Source: Candidatus Hodarchaeota archaeon (GTDB taxonomy: Archaea; Asgardarchaeota; Heimdallarchaeia; Hodarchaeales; Hodarchaeaceae). Taken from it: a stretch of DNA of 47,089 nucleotides. Below the pieces are notes generated by a model. It was not told the DNA's origin and did not search any database. It saw nothing but the letters and a program-made list of their open reading frames with translations. The stretch lies in contig JAHQWW010000020.1 of the NCBI GenBank assembly GCA_029856365.1, forward strand, positions 1 through 47,089, in the 5' to 3' direction. Each line of letters begins with the position of its first letter. Position 1 is the stretch's first letter. Of this stretch, positions 17,174 through 25,196 are shown in pieces. The position numbers and the translations under genes are program-made.

Positions 17174-17445
17174 TAGTGAAAACTTGGAGAGTTTGAGTGA
17201 TACTTCGAATGCCAATGCTCGTTTACGAATCCCAACGATTCCGCAGCAAACGCCCCCGAGTCCATAAATATTGGCTGACATTGTAAAATTTGTTTTAACA
17301 AAAAATCATCCCTCCGGATTAACCCTGACTCGAAGAATGAGAGTACCGATAAAAACACGGACTCCTTGAACCTCCACAAGGCGAATGGGGCCTCTTGCCA
17401 TTCAGGGTAGAATGGCAGGAAATGTTTGAAATAGAGCTGAAACAC
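17158..17445 (-). pseudogene. N-terminal fragment of an unidentified protein with DSGAF motif
   Basis: The minus-strand frame begins at a GTG just after an in-frame TGA and reads HFLPFYPEWQEAPFALWRFK, then FFESGLIRRDDFLLKQILQC and IFMDSGAFAAESLG, before dissolving into unconvincing sequence that overlaps the end of the methyltransferase gene. The first 75 residues look like a genuine conserved N-terminus; IFMDSGAF recalls the active-site entry of tRNA-guanine transglycosylase-like proteins, but this is only a resemblance. The G+C content is higher than in neighbouring genes. It is probably a truncated gene. The 17446-17716 stretch upstream shows an open plus frame (17478-17738) without start signal that I do not call. 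Confidence 0.4.
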
Positions 17446-17716
17446 ATCTGATCAACTGGTGGTTTTGACTCCATACAGTGACCCAATGGTTCTCTCTCGC
17501 TTTTAAATTACCCCAAGACAGAGTGACTTTTTTTGAGTTTGAGAACCCCAATTCACTGGAAAGGGTGGCTTTTGAAGCACATTCCTCATCCCTCTTACTC
17601 TATGGTCACGAGAGAATTCCCACTTTAAAAAATGTGAACCAATCCCGATTTTATTCGATTTTTCGGAATGTTGTCAGATATTCTCGGTTGACTGTAATCT
17701 TATTTCGCAAATACTC

Positions 17717-18040
17717 CTACTCTATCTTATGTTTTTGAATGTCCGTTTCTAGCTTGGCAATCTCCTTTTCCCGTTGTTGATACTCCTCCATACCCGCTAA
17801 CTCTTCCCTCACCGCTGCACTTCGCATTGTTTCGTTGGTGAACTTCTTTTTCCCGAAAGCATCTAGTACTTCAAACACCTCGCGTGTCACCTGATCCATG
17901 ATGACCTGTTGTTCCCTCTGTAACCCTTCCACCGTTGAGATCGCCTCTAGCGTTGTCAGCTGTATAATCTTTAACTGTTCAATGTCCTTCATTATTCTGG
18001 TGTATAACTCTTCTTGTGCAGTCTTTTCCCCTTCTGCCAT
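17717..18040 (-). CDS. Small coiled-coil protein
   Basis: This is a 107-residue, almost entirely helical, charged protein with heptad-like spacing (EELYTRIMKDIEQLKIIQL; REELAGMEEYQQREKEIAKL). No membrane segment or motif is visible. The start is supported by GAGAGGAAA about seven bases upstream. Its first 40 residues have a truncated copy on the other strand at 15809-15940, so the family has duplicated locally. It lies next to the membrane protein at 18160-19047 on the same strand, 119 bases apart, and could be co-transcribed with it. Function is unknown; a scaffold or adaptor is the most one can guess. Confidence 0.6.
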   Translation of the reverse strand: MAEGEKTAQEELYTRIMKDIEQLKIIQLTTLEAISTVEGLQREQQVIMDQVTREVFEVLDAFGKKKFTNETMRSAAVREELAGMEEYQQREKEIAKLETDIQKHKIE

Positions 18041-18159
18041 TCGCTCTTTTCCTCTCCATTTTTCTTTTCTATGGCAAGTCCACTGATGTCCTTATGATGA
18101 TTTCCTCTTTGTGTTTAAAGAATAGATCAGATCCCCTATCTCTGTATTCTCCCTGTTTA

Positions 18160-19047
18160 TTATTTATGACTCATATCATTATAGATTGAGGGTGATAATG
18201 ACGTGGATTGACCAGGAGATTTGTGATCGGGGCTATCACTATCGGGAATATGCCCCAGTTTGGGGTATTTCGATCGAGTGTTCTCTTTCCACTTCCTAGA
18301 TAGATTTATCAGGAGCATTATTATGAAATAATATAGTTCTGCCCAGACTAACGCACCTATAAGGGCAAGAAGCATATTCCCACCTGTACGGAAGGTGAAT
18401 TCCACAAAAAGGCAGACGAATCCAAATACCATCCAATACATCAGGAAATCTGGAACCCATCCGTTGCGTACCATCGCATAAAACACTGTTTCAAAGTCCG
18501 TTCCATTAGGGATGATCACACTGAGCACCAATGAAAAGTACAAGTGAATAAAATAGCTAATAGCTGGATTAGCTTGAAGAAGAAACGGGAATATTAGTAT
18601 ATAGCCTATCAAGAACATGGCGAATGGTTTCCACGAAGCCATAGAAACTCGAATGTAGTCATCTAACCGAGTAGAAGAAAAATAGACATTTGAGCCATCC
18701 AGTTGTGAGTCCAATTCTAGACGGCAATATACTCCTAACTCAATCCGATCTACTTTGTTATCTGATGATTTACTAAGATAAGTCTGTTCATATGCTTGTT
18801 CCTCTTTTTGATCATTTTCTAATCCTCGGGCAGTATTTACCCGTATTATAAATCGTGATCTTTTAAAAGGACGTGTTAGGGCAGCAGCAATCCGACTAAG
18901 GAAAGGGATCAGATAGGAAAGAAGTCGTAACACAAAAAGGTTCACTAATACAAAAAGAATTGTTATTAGAGGATCGCTTATGTCAAATAAATTACAATAC
19001 CAGATAAAAATGAGGAACAGATCTGAGAGAAGTTCGAACAGGATCAT
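18160..19047 (-). CDS. Polytopic membrane protein of unknown function
   Basis: The 295-residue protein has about six hydrophobic helices: two at the N-terminus (residues 1-50), a soluble, charged loop (65-135), a helix pair near 140-180, two more near 203-250, and a hydrophilic Ser/Pro-rich tail (ending DHKSPGQSTSLSPSIYNDMS). I recognise no family. It is divergent from the AAA ATPase gene across a 100-base intergenic region that carries a TATA-like box for each side (GTATATTTAA near 19084-19093 read on the complement for this gene). The shared control region hints that it belongs with the 19-28 kb gene set. Confidence 0.55.
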   Translation of the reverse strand: MILFELLSDLFLIFIWYCNLFDISDPLITILFVLVNLFVLRLLSYLIPFLSRIAAALTRPFKRSRFIIRVNTARGLENDQKEEQAYEQTYLSKSSDNKVDRIELGVYCRLELDSQLDGSNVYFSSTRLDDYIRVSMASWKPFAMFLIGYILIFPFLLQANPAISYFIHLYFSLVLSVIIPNGTDFETVFYAMVRNGWVPDFLMYWMVFGFVCLFVEFTFRTGGNMLLALIGALVWAELYYFIIMLLINLSRKWKENTRSKYPKLGHIPDSDSPDHKSPGQSTSLSPSIYNDMSHK

Positions 19048-19112
19048 GGAGTTTCATCCATAAAACTATTAGGATCCTTCACTTAAATATACAGAATTAC
19101 TTTCTTTGATTT

Positions 19113-19123
19113 CAAATATATAA
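19113..19123 (+). promoter_or_regulatory. TATA box of the AAA ATPase gene
   Basis: CAAATATATAAGAGGTATAT holds a TATA core centred about 29 bases before ATG 19148, predicting a leaderless or very short-leader mRNA. A nearly identical core, GTATATAAGGTA, precedes the gene at 20475. Confidence 0.5.
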
Positions 19124-19147
19124 GAGGTATATACAAATCAGAATCAG

Positions 19148-20425
19148 ATGATCAGAATGAGTACATCAAATCAACCCCCTTCTACTATAATGACAGCACA
19201 TAGCTATTTTATGAAAGCAGAAGGAGAGCTTGATGCTAATAATATATTTGGGGCATTAGATTATTATAAGAAAGCGTCTGATCTCTTCACTACTGAATTA
19301 CAACACTCACCACAATTTCCTAACAAAGAAATCTGGGAAAAAGAGTTGGCCTTGATAGATCGTAAAATGAAAACGATTCAGCCCATACATTCCCTCTCCA
19401 CTTCAGAATCATCATCCTACTCATTTCATCCTTCAATGTATGAGGAGCTCATTCTAAGTATGCGCCATGTTTATCCAAAAACAGGAGTATGGAATCCAAA
19501 TATCATTGGGTTAGACTCTGTCAAACAGCTTCTTGATAGACTTTTGATACCATATACTCGGGAGGAGATATGGGAAGTAGATGAAAAACCACCTTTGAAG
19601 GCGTTATTATTTGGTGCTCCAGGATGTGGGAAAACACATCTGATAAAAGGTTTTGGGGAAAAAACAGGGTTACCCCTCTACGATATAGTTCCAGCGAAGG
19701 TGATCAGTAAATATATCGGTGAGAGTGAGAAAATTTTAACCTCCTTATTTAAAAAAGCTTATCTAGAGGAATCTGGGTGTATCTTGTTTTTTGATGAGTT
19801 TGATGCCCTTGTCGGTTCGACTCGTACGGATTCAGAGGCATTGGTACGGGTGAAGAAAGGATTATTAACCCTTATTGACGGATTTGACGTCCCAACCAAG
19901 AATAAAACCATTATTATCGCTCTTACCAATCGGCCAGATCTTTTAGGAGGTGCTATGATGAGACGGTTTGACTTACGGATTTATGTTCCTCCACCAGATT
20001 ATGATACGATCTATAACCTCCTAGAACATCTGTTAGGAAAATTGGGAATTGCTATTGATTTTACCTCACGAGAATGGCATCAGATCATTACTTCCTTTTT
20101 GGGATTCACTTTTAGTGAAATCTCGACCATTGTCCGAAGTCTGATCTGGAAATATTATGATAATTTTGTTGGGAGGAATTCGGCTGAAATTTTTCTTCGG
20201 CATAAACTGAAAGAGGCTATTGCTCAATTCACTCCCTATTTTGCGAATTTTGATTCGTTGGAACCTGCTACTTTTCGCTTTCTAGATCAAGCATATGGAT
20301 TTCCCCGAAGTAACCTCTCCCGATACTCATGGGAAACAAAATTAATGCAACTTAAACATAAACTAATACAATCCCATCCTAATCCCAATATTATTTACCG
20401 AAGAAAGCACAATAACCAACTTTGA
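19148..20425 (+). CDS. Vps4-like AAA+ ATPase with MIT-like N-terminus
   Basis: This 425-residue protein joins a helical-hairpin N-terminus (about 15-78; AHSYFMKAEGELDANNIF, then ALDYYKKASDLF), resembling MIT or TPR hairpins, to one AAA+ module of the Vps4/katanin class. Walker A is GAPGCGKT (about 156-163), pore loop 1 is SKYIGESEK, Walker B is CILFFDEFDA (about 211-220), sensor 1 is LTNRPD, and the arginine finger region is MMRRFD (about 268-273). Catalytic residues look intact, so it should hydrolyse ATP and pull on a protein substrate. It differs from canonical archaeal Vps4 (for example Walker A GPPGTGKS), and no ESCRT-III gene lies in the window. The context suggests a dedicated remodeller for the membrane/DNA gene set that follows. 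Confidence 0.85.
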   Translation: MIRMSTSNQPPSTIMTAHSYFMKAEGELDANNIFGALDYYKKASDLFTTELQHSPQFPNKEIWEKELALIDRKMKTIQPIHSLSTSESSSYSFHPSMYEELILSMRHVYPKTGVWNPNIIGLDSVKQLLDRLLIPYTREEIWEVDEKPPLKALLFGAPGCGKTHLIKGFGEKTGLPLYDIVPAKVISKYIGESEKILTSLFKKAYLEESGCILFFDEFDALVGSTRTDSEALVRVKKGLLTLIDGFDVPTKNKTIIIALTNRPDLLGGAMMRRFDLRIYVPPPDYDTIYNLLEHLLGKLGIAIDFTSREWHQIITSFLGFTFSEISTIVRSLIWKYYDNFVGRNSAEIFLRHKLKEAIAQFTPYFANFDSLEPATFRFLDQAYGFPRSNLSRYSWETKLMQLKHKLIQSHPNPNIIYRRKHNNQL

Positions 20426-20433
20426 CATTTTTA

Positions 20434-20445
20434 GAGTATATAAGG
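20434..20445 (+). promoter_or_regulatory. TATA box upstream of the DUF457-type gene
   Basis: AGTATATAAGGTAC lies about 35 bases before ATG 20475, within a 49-base intergenic space. A GGAGG-like element (CTGGAGGC) follows it, so the leader would be short. It resembles the box at 19113. Confidence 0.4.
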
Positions 20446-20474
20446 TACTGGAGGCATATATAGAATAGAAAACG

Positions 20475-21140
20475 ATGAAGAACATTACCCATTATTATTT
20501 TGCTGTGGCAATAATATTGGTCGACATCTGGCTCTTGGATCCATTATCCTCTCTTGAAAAACTCCTGTTATTTCCTGTTGTGATTGGAGCTGGATCTTTA
20601 ACACTTCTACCAAATAAATTGGAAAAATGGCTTTGTATTGACCGAAAGACACGAACCTGCACCGAACGGTGTCGTCATCCGCTTACTCATCATCCTGTAC
20701 TCGTATTTGTACTCATCTGGATTTTTGGACTGATTCCTATAACCCCACCATATTTTCGGGTGTATCATCTTCTTGCGAAAATGATTCTCCTAGCCATTGG
20801 CTCTCATTTGGTACTTGATATGCTGACTCCAGAGGGCCTCCCTCTCGGACTTACCCCAACCGTGTTTTGTCAGGACGATACGAAAAATTACTCTTTCAAT
20901 GATATTACCAAACCCCGTATGCGATTGCGATTGTTTCAAGGGATTTTTTCAAGGGACAGTAGTAATGCTAATCGAAATATCATACTCACCAGTAAACTAA
21001 TTTTACTCGTATATTGTTTTGTATTAGTACTGGAAATTACCTATAATCCAGAAATATTGACCACTCTTTATCAAATCGTATTTGCACACTTAAATGGGTG
21101 GATTATGCTTGTGAAGGGAGAACTGAAACCATGGTTTTAA
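20475..21140 (+). CDS. YdjM/DUF457-type membrane-bound metal-dependent hydrolase
   Basis: The 221-residue membrane protein has four or five hydrophobic helices and the His/Asp pattern of the LexA-regulated YdjM / DUF457 family: an N-terminal ITHYYFA, RHPLTHHPVLVF (H68, H72, H73) and GSHLVLDMLTPEGLPLGLTP (H111, D115). These residues are proposed to form a membrane-embedded metal site; the substrate is unknown throughout the family, with phospholipid or lipid-linked compounds suspected. The gene follows the AAA ATPase by 49 bases and overlaps the next gene by 10, so the set is probably co-expressed. A Cys-rich loop (CIDRKTRTCTERC) is unusual and could bind a metal. Confidence 0.75.
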   Translation: MKNITHYYFAVAIILVDIWLLDPLSSLEKLLLFPVVIGAGSLTLLPNKLEKWLCIDRKTRTCTERCRHPLTHHPVLVFVLIWIFGLIPITPPYFRVYHLLAKMILLAIGSHLVLDMLTPEGLPLGLTPTVFCQDDTKNYSFNDITKPRMRLRLFQGIFSRDSSNANRNIILTSKLILLVYCFVLVLEITYNPEILTTLYQIVFAHLNGWIMLVKGELKPWF

Positions 21141-22147
21141 AGAGTGAGCATTTCAAGCAATATTTCACTTGGTTAGTTGTCGGGTTGCTTTATATTTTTT
21201 TGATCCATCCTTCTTCTGTCGAATGTGTCACAGCTTCTAGTATAGAAGCTAAATCGCACATTTTAGATCATGATTTACGATTAGCACGAGTGATTGAGGT
21301 AAATCAACAAATTATGACGATTAATCTTCAATCCTACCCTCTCTATCTTACTGAGTCGAGTTATATGACATTTGCACTATTTGAAGTTGAAAATGCAGGA
21401 GATGAGTTGAAAAAGATTACCATAATCCTGAGTGCTAGGGGGTATGAGTGGGAGGAACTCTTTCAGAGAAAAGAGGCTTTAGTTGATTATTGTTATGATT
21501 TTACGGAATTAACCGAGCTATATGTACCTTTGGAGGGAATTGATAACTTACCTCCACCCCTCACTCTACAAATATTTCTCATCCTTGAATATTATCCTCA
21601 ACTCAGTGACACTTCCGCACGATTTAGCCTTCTTAAAACCATATTGCGCCAAATCCGCTCTGTTCCCGAGTCTGATCTCTTAATCTTTCCTACAGAGTTT
21701 AATCTTAACTTCCCAAATCACACATATTCCTTTGAAACAGCTCACTTTATCTTAACTTCATATTATCTTACAAATATTACCGCTTCGGAACGACTCTCCG
21801 CTCTAATAGAACTAAAGACTGAAGTTTCTGTTAGAGTCCTTGAATCATCCGAAATAACACAAATTAACAATGCAGGTAATCTGACAAGCTTTCAAGTCGT
21901 CATGATCACCAACCTGACAAAACGAAGAGTTAGCCTTGAAGTCCAAGGAATGATTAGTGGCCACTCCTACGCTGTAACATTGAAACTTCATTCCACCGAG
22001 ATACAGCAGCAAAATCATTCTATTTTCCAAGGCAGTTTACCAGCTCATCCAATCCCCTCTTGGCTTATGATGCCCTTCTGGCTCATCTTTCTCTTTGGGG
22101 TTCCCATCATTTACCTCTTCAGGCAAGAGGATGAATCGATCAAATAA
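21131..22147 (+). CDS. Exported single-span anchored protein of unknown function
   Basis: From ATG 21131, which follows AAGGGAGAA, the protein has 338 residues. A signal peptide lies at about 9-32 (YFTWLVVGLLYIFLIHPSSV), a beta-rich ectodomain of about 270 residues follows, and a C-terminal membrane helix (WLMMPFWLIFLFGVPIIYLF) precedes a short charged tail. An upstream GTG (21098) in the same frame is less likely. The ectodomain has two similar-looking beta-sandwich halves (NHTYSFETAHFILTSYYLTN; GMISGHSYAVTLKLHS), as in adhesion-like domains, but I recognise no family. Overlaps of 10 bases with the gene before and 17 with the gene after indicate translational coupling with both neighbours. 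Confidence 0.65.
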   Translation: MVLKSEHFKQYFTWLVVGLLYIFLIHPSSVECVTASSIEAKSHILDHDLRLARVIEVNQQIMTINLQSYPLYLTESSYMTFALFEVENAGDELKKITIILSARGYEWEELFQRKEALVDYCYDFTELTELYVPLEGIDNLPPPLTLQIFLILEYYPQLSDTSARFSLLKTILRQIRSVPESDLLIFPTEFNLNFPNHTYSFETAHFILTSYYLTNITASERLSALIELKTEVSVRVLESSEITQINNAGNLTSFQVVMITNLTKRRVSLEVQGMISGHSYAVTLKLHSTEIQQQNHSIFQGSLPAHPIPSWLMMPFWLIFLFGVPIIYLFRQEDESIK

Positions 22148-25061
22148 ACGAAGAATCATGTCGCGTCGAAATGTAATAATATTCCAATTTATGCTACCAG
22201 GCATTTTTGTTATAGTAGGATACAATTATTTAAACACGATCCAGTATTCTGAGGGTTATGATATCCTCCGATTAGTCTTTCTTTCATTGATAGGAACTTT
22301 CTTAGGACAATACCTCTTCGATCAGATAGATCAACAAGAAAGAATTCTGAACATGTCTTATGAAGAAGAAGCCGAGCTTTATGGCTTTCTCAAACTCCCC
22401 AATGCATTATTTTTCGATTTCGGGTATAAATTGAGTACCATTTTTGGAATCCTCTTTTCTTCCACGACTAAAACTGATAATTATGCCCCTATTATAGAAT
22501 ATCAGACCCAATTTAATCTTAATCAGGGGGAATCACAGATTGGCACTTATTATCTCTGTTGTTATGAGATACCTATGGATCAAGATTGGCACTCTTCATC
22601 CAAACAACGCCAACAGCATCATATGGAGCAAATAAAGCAGCAAATTGCTAATACTCAACATGTTCTCCAGAAACAAATTCCGGGTGTAAAATTTCGTTTT
22701 CTTACCCGTTCCGAAATATTAGAAGAACATGGCTTTAATGGAGATAGTGGATGGGATGAACTCCTAGCTTCTGATTTTATCAATTTAGGGAAAGTGAAAG
22801 TAACAAGATACAATAACGACGTTCTTCTCATAACAAAAATCTCTCCCGATAATCCTAAAGTAAAAGAACAAGTACTCCTTTCAATTATTGGGGTAACAAC
22901 AGACCTCAAAGATAATTTCCACCTGCTTAATCGAGTTCCAGAGGGACATAACGGAGTCTCTACTTGGCGTTGGAATCGGGTGGAAGAGCAATACAAGAAA
23001 GGTTGGTTACATCCTCGGAAAATTTTCACCACACAAAATTATATCATCATTAAATCATCCCTTCAAGGAGCGGATTCTTTTTTCCAACAGACCTTGGATC
23101 AATTATATGAACAACTCCTTGAAACACGAAAGGATGTCCTCAGTTTTGTCAAGAATGGATTTAAATGTACTGATATTAAGAAAGAAGACTTGATGCGAGT
23201 CTTTCTTCACAAGAATCCTGTTGAAACGGGAAAGGGAAGAGTCAAGTATGATCAAGCATATCTTCGCGCTGTCACACAGCTAACCCGAGTTCCTGGCAGG
23301 ATGATCCCCATGTTACCCTACAGTACGGTTCCTGTTAATATCCCATTGGGTACCAACTTTATTAATCCAGAGAAAATCATAGGATTAAAAGAGTTATCGA
23401 AACTCATTGTCTATTGTGGATCAGATCAAGAACTTTTGACTGGCGCTTTACAACATTTTATTAAAACAATCTTAACACCTGAGAGAAAAATTATCATTAT
23501 TGATTTTAATAATGACCTTGGGAGTCTTGTTAATGTGCTTTCTCGGGGAAAAAAGGATAACACTCCTATCACACTTTTACAATTGGGACAAAACTTCTCG
23601 CTCAATATCTACGACGTCGAACCTCCTGCCCACATCTCCAACCGGAACAGCCAGACCGCTTATCAAATGAATACCGTCGTTCATATGCTGGCTTATGCTA
23701 GTAAAACAGATGTACTGGTAACGAATCTTGTACAACTTAGACATGCCATGATAGAGGTAGCTAAGAAGTTAAATCCTAAGGAGTCACACGAAGAGTTGTC
23801 CCTTCAAAAAATTACAGATTCTGAGGTCTTTTCTGACGTTTTTCGGACAACCGATCATCTTACCATGGAACGTCTTGGCAGAGAACTCGAGTATTATTCA
23901 GCATCCCCAGAACTTAATGATGGGAATAAATACTCTGATGTTATCAATAATCTTGGCCGGACTCCTGGGATTACGTTGATTCAATTTCCAACACAGACCT
24001 ACGTCCACAAGCGACTTGCATTTGTATTTCTACTTCAAAAATTGGCAGCTCGTTGTGATACGCAAACAATAGTTGTTGTAACCCATGCGTCAAAACTCTT
24101 CGGAAAAGAGAATGACAATCTTCAACAACGAATTTTTGAAGAATCCGTCAACCAACCTTACTCTAAGATTCTTCACTCAGGCTGTTTGGTACTTGCTACC
24201 CATTCCGTGACAACTTTGCACCCCGAAATACAAAAAGATATTACGACAGGAGTGTTTTTTAGGTTACTAAATGTTGAAGATCGGGACTGGCTTTCAGTTC
24301 GATATACTCTCGAAGCGAAACTTGCTGATGATGTTCCCAATGTATCTGCATTTCTCAAAAGTTTACAAGGGGAGGGACTATTATTTCGAGAGGATAATAT
24401 CCATACCTGTGATCATTTCGTTCCATTTACATTAGACCCTGTAGAATCCATACATAGGGGTGAGGATGAATCTCCTATTCCCTCTTTAGATCCGCTTTCT
24501 TTGGATGAAGTACAATTTACACTATTAATTACTGTTTTAGGTCACATTCAGAACCAAGCTGTTACCGAGCACACAATGCTTCAATATCTTCGTGATTTAG
24601 GCTATACAATCATTATGACAAATTGGGAGAATGTGTGTAGGTTTCCCTATGTTACCCTTTCCAGCAATGGAAACGATAGAATCCTTTCCATCACTGAAGA
24701 AGGGAAATCATATTACTCTTATATTAATACCCTTGTCCAGCAACTTCCTCCTCCTATAGCATTAGATTCACTTACCATTGATTCCACTCTAAAAGATCTA
24801 GGCGATCGTGTCAATCAATCATTCCAAAATAATCCTGTGGAACATCAACAACTCAAAAAAGTTATTGGGGAAGTAGCGGGCGCTCTTCTAAATGAATACC
24901 TGCGGATTCAGGGTATTACCGACTGGTGTCTTGTGAAGAAGTATGTAGATTTACTGGAAATCGAGGGGATTCACCCTAATCACCATTCTCAGCGATTTGC
25001 CCTATTAGAATTGTTGTATGCACAGATAGAAAATAACCTACAGGCAAAACCATCCTCATAA
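22131..25061 (+). CDS. Membrane-anchored HerA/VirB4-like protein with lost P-loop
   Basis: The 976-residue protein has two N-terminal membrane helices (about 10-30 and 42-60), a 350-residue middle region, and a C-terminal region arranged like a HerA/VirB4/TraG-type ATPase: VPVNIPLGTNFINPEKIIGL, then IIIIDFNNDLGSLVNVL (about 454), and TIVVVTHASKLF (about 646). Where the Walker A loop should be it has VYCGSDQELLTG (about 427-438) with no G-K-S/T, and the Walker B Asp-Glu is replaced by TH. ATP hydrolysis therefore seems lost. A winged-helix-like tail follows residue 780. ATG 22131 overlaps the previous gene; it immediately follows AGAGG. Archaeal DNA-import (CedB-like) and conjugation ATPases share the membrane-anchored design. 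The family assignment is inference from layout. Confidence 0.5.
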   Translation: MNRSNKRRIMSRRNVIIFQFMLPGIFVIVGYNYLNTIQYSEGYDILRLVFLSLIGTFLGQYLFDQIDQQERILNMSYEEEAELYGFLKLPNALFFDFGYKLSTIFGILFSSTTKTDNYAPIIEYQTQFNLNQGESQIGTYYLCCYEIPMDQDWHSSSKQRQQHHMEQIKQQIANTQHVLQKQIPGVKFRFLTRSEILEEHGFNGDSGWDELLASDFINLGKVKVTRYNNDVLLITKISPDNPKVKEQVLLSIIGVTTDLKDNFHLLNRVPEGHNGVSTWRWNRVEEQYKKGWLHPRKIFTTQNYIIIKSSLQGADSFFQQTLDQLYEQLLETRKDVLSFVKNGFKCTDIKKEDLMRVFLHKNPVETGKGRVKYDQAYLRAVTQLTRVPGRMIPMLPYSTVPVNIPLGTNFINPEKIIGLKELSKLIVYCGSDQELLTGALQHFIKTILTPERKIIIIDFNNDLGSLVNVLSRGKKDNTPITLLQLGQNFSLNIYDVEPPAHISNRNSQTAYQMNTVVHMLAYASKTDVLVTNLVQLRHAMIEVAKKLNPKESHEELSLQKITDSEVFSDVFRTTDHLTMERLGRELEYYSASPELNDGNKYSDVINNLGRTPGITLIQFPTQTYVHKRLAFVFLLQKLAARCDTQTIVVVTHASKLFGKENDNLQQRIFEESVNQPYSKILHSGCLVLATHSVTTLHPEIQKDITTGVFFRLLNVEDRDWLSVRYTLEAKLADDVPNVSAFLKSLQGEGLLFREDNIHTCDHFVPFTLDPVESIHRGEDESPIPSLDPLSLDEVQFTLLITVLGHIQNQAVTEHTMLQYLRDLGYTIIMTNWENVCRFPYVTLSSNGNDRILSITEEGKSYYSYINTLVQQLPPPIALDSLTIDSTLKDLGDRVNQSFQNNPVEHQQLKKVIGEVAGALLNEYLRIQGITDWCLVKKYVDLLEIEGIHPNHHSQRFALLELLYAQIENNLQAKPSS

Positions 25062-25110
25062 GGTAGATTTTATCCCCTTTCATCCGCCTTTTTATCCATT
25101 AGAATTTTTG

Positions 25111-25120
25111 AATATAAATA
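25111..25120 (+). promoter_or_regulatory. TATA box of the nuclease-fold gene
   Basis: GAATATAAATAGG would place the transcription start near 25137, giving a leader of about 60 bases that contains the inverted repeat at 25143-25174. Confidence 0.4.
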
Positions 25121-25142
25121 GGTTTGATGAGAATAGTGAGTA

Positions 25143-25174
25143 GAACAGTTCAGGGGTTCCACCATCAACTGTTC
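25143..25174 (+). promoter_or_regulatory. Inverted repeat in the leader of the nuclease-fold gene
   Basis: GAACAGTT (25143-25150) and AACTGTTC (25167-25174) are perfect 8-base inverted arms with a 16-base loop. They lie between the TATA box and the ribosome binding site (GAGG, 25187-25190). The arms could be an operator or an RNA hairpin controlling translation. Confidence 0.45.
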
Positions 25175-25196
25175 ATATATTTGATTGAGGATGAAA

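Noticed and set aside
17478..17738. Plus-strand open frame beginning TQWFSLAFKLPQDRVTFFEF
   Set aside because: Reads slightly like protein but starts only at a GTG without ribosome binding site and ends in unconvincing sequence overlapping the coiled-coil gene; possibly a remnant, not called.
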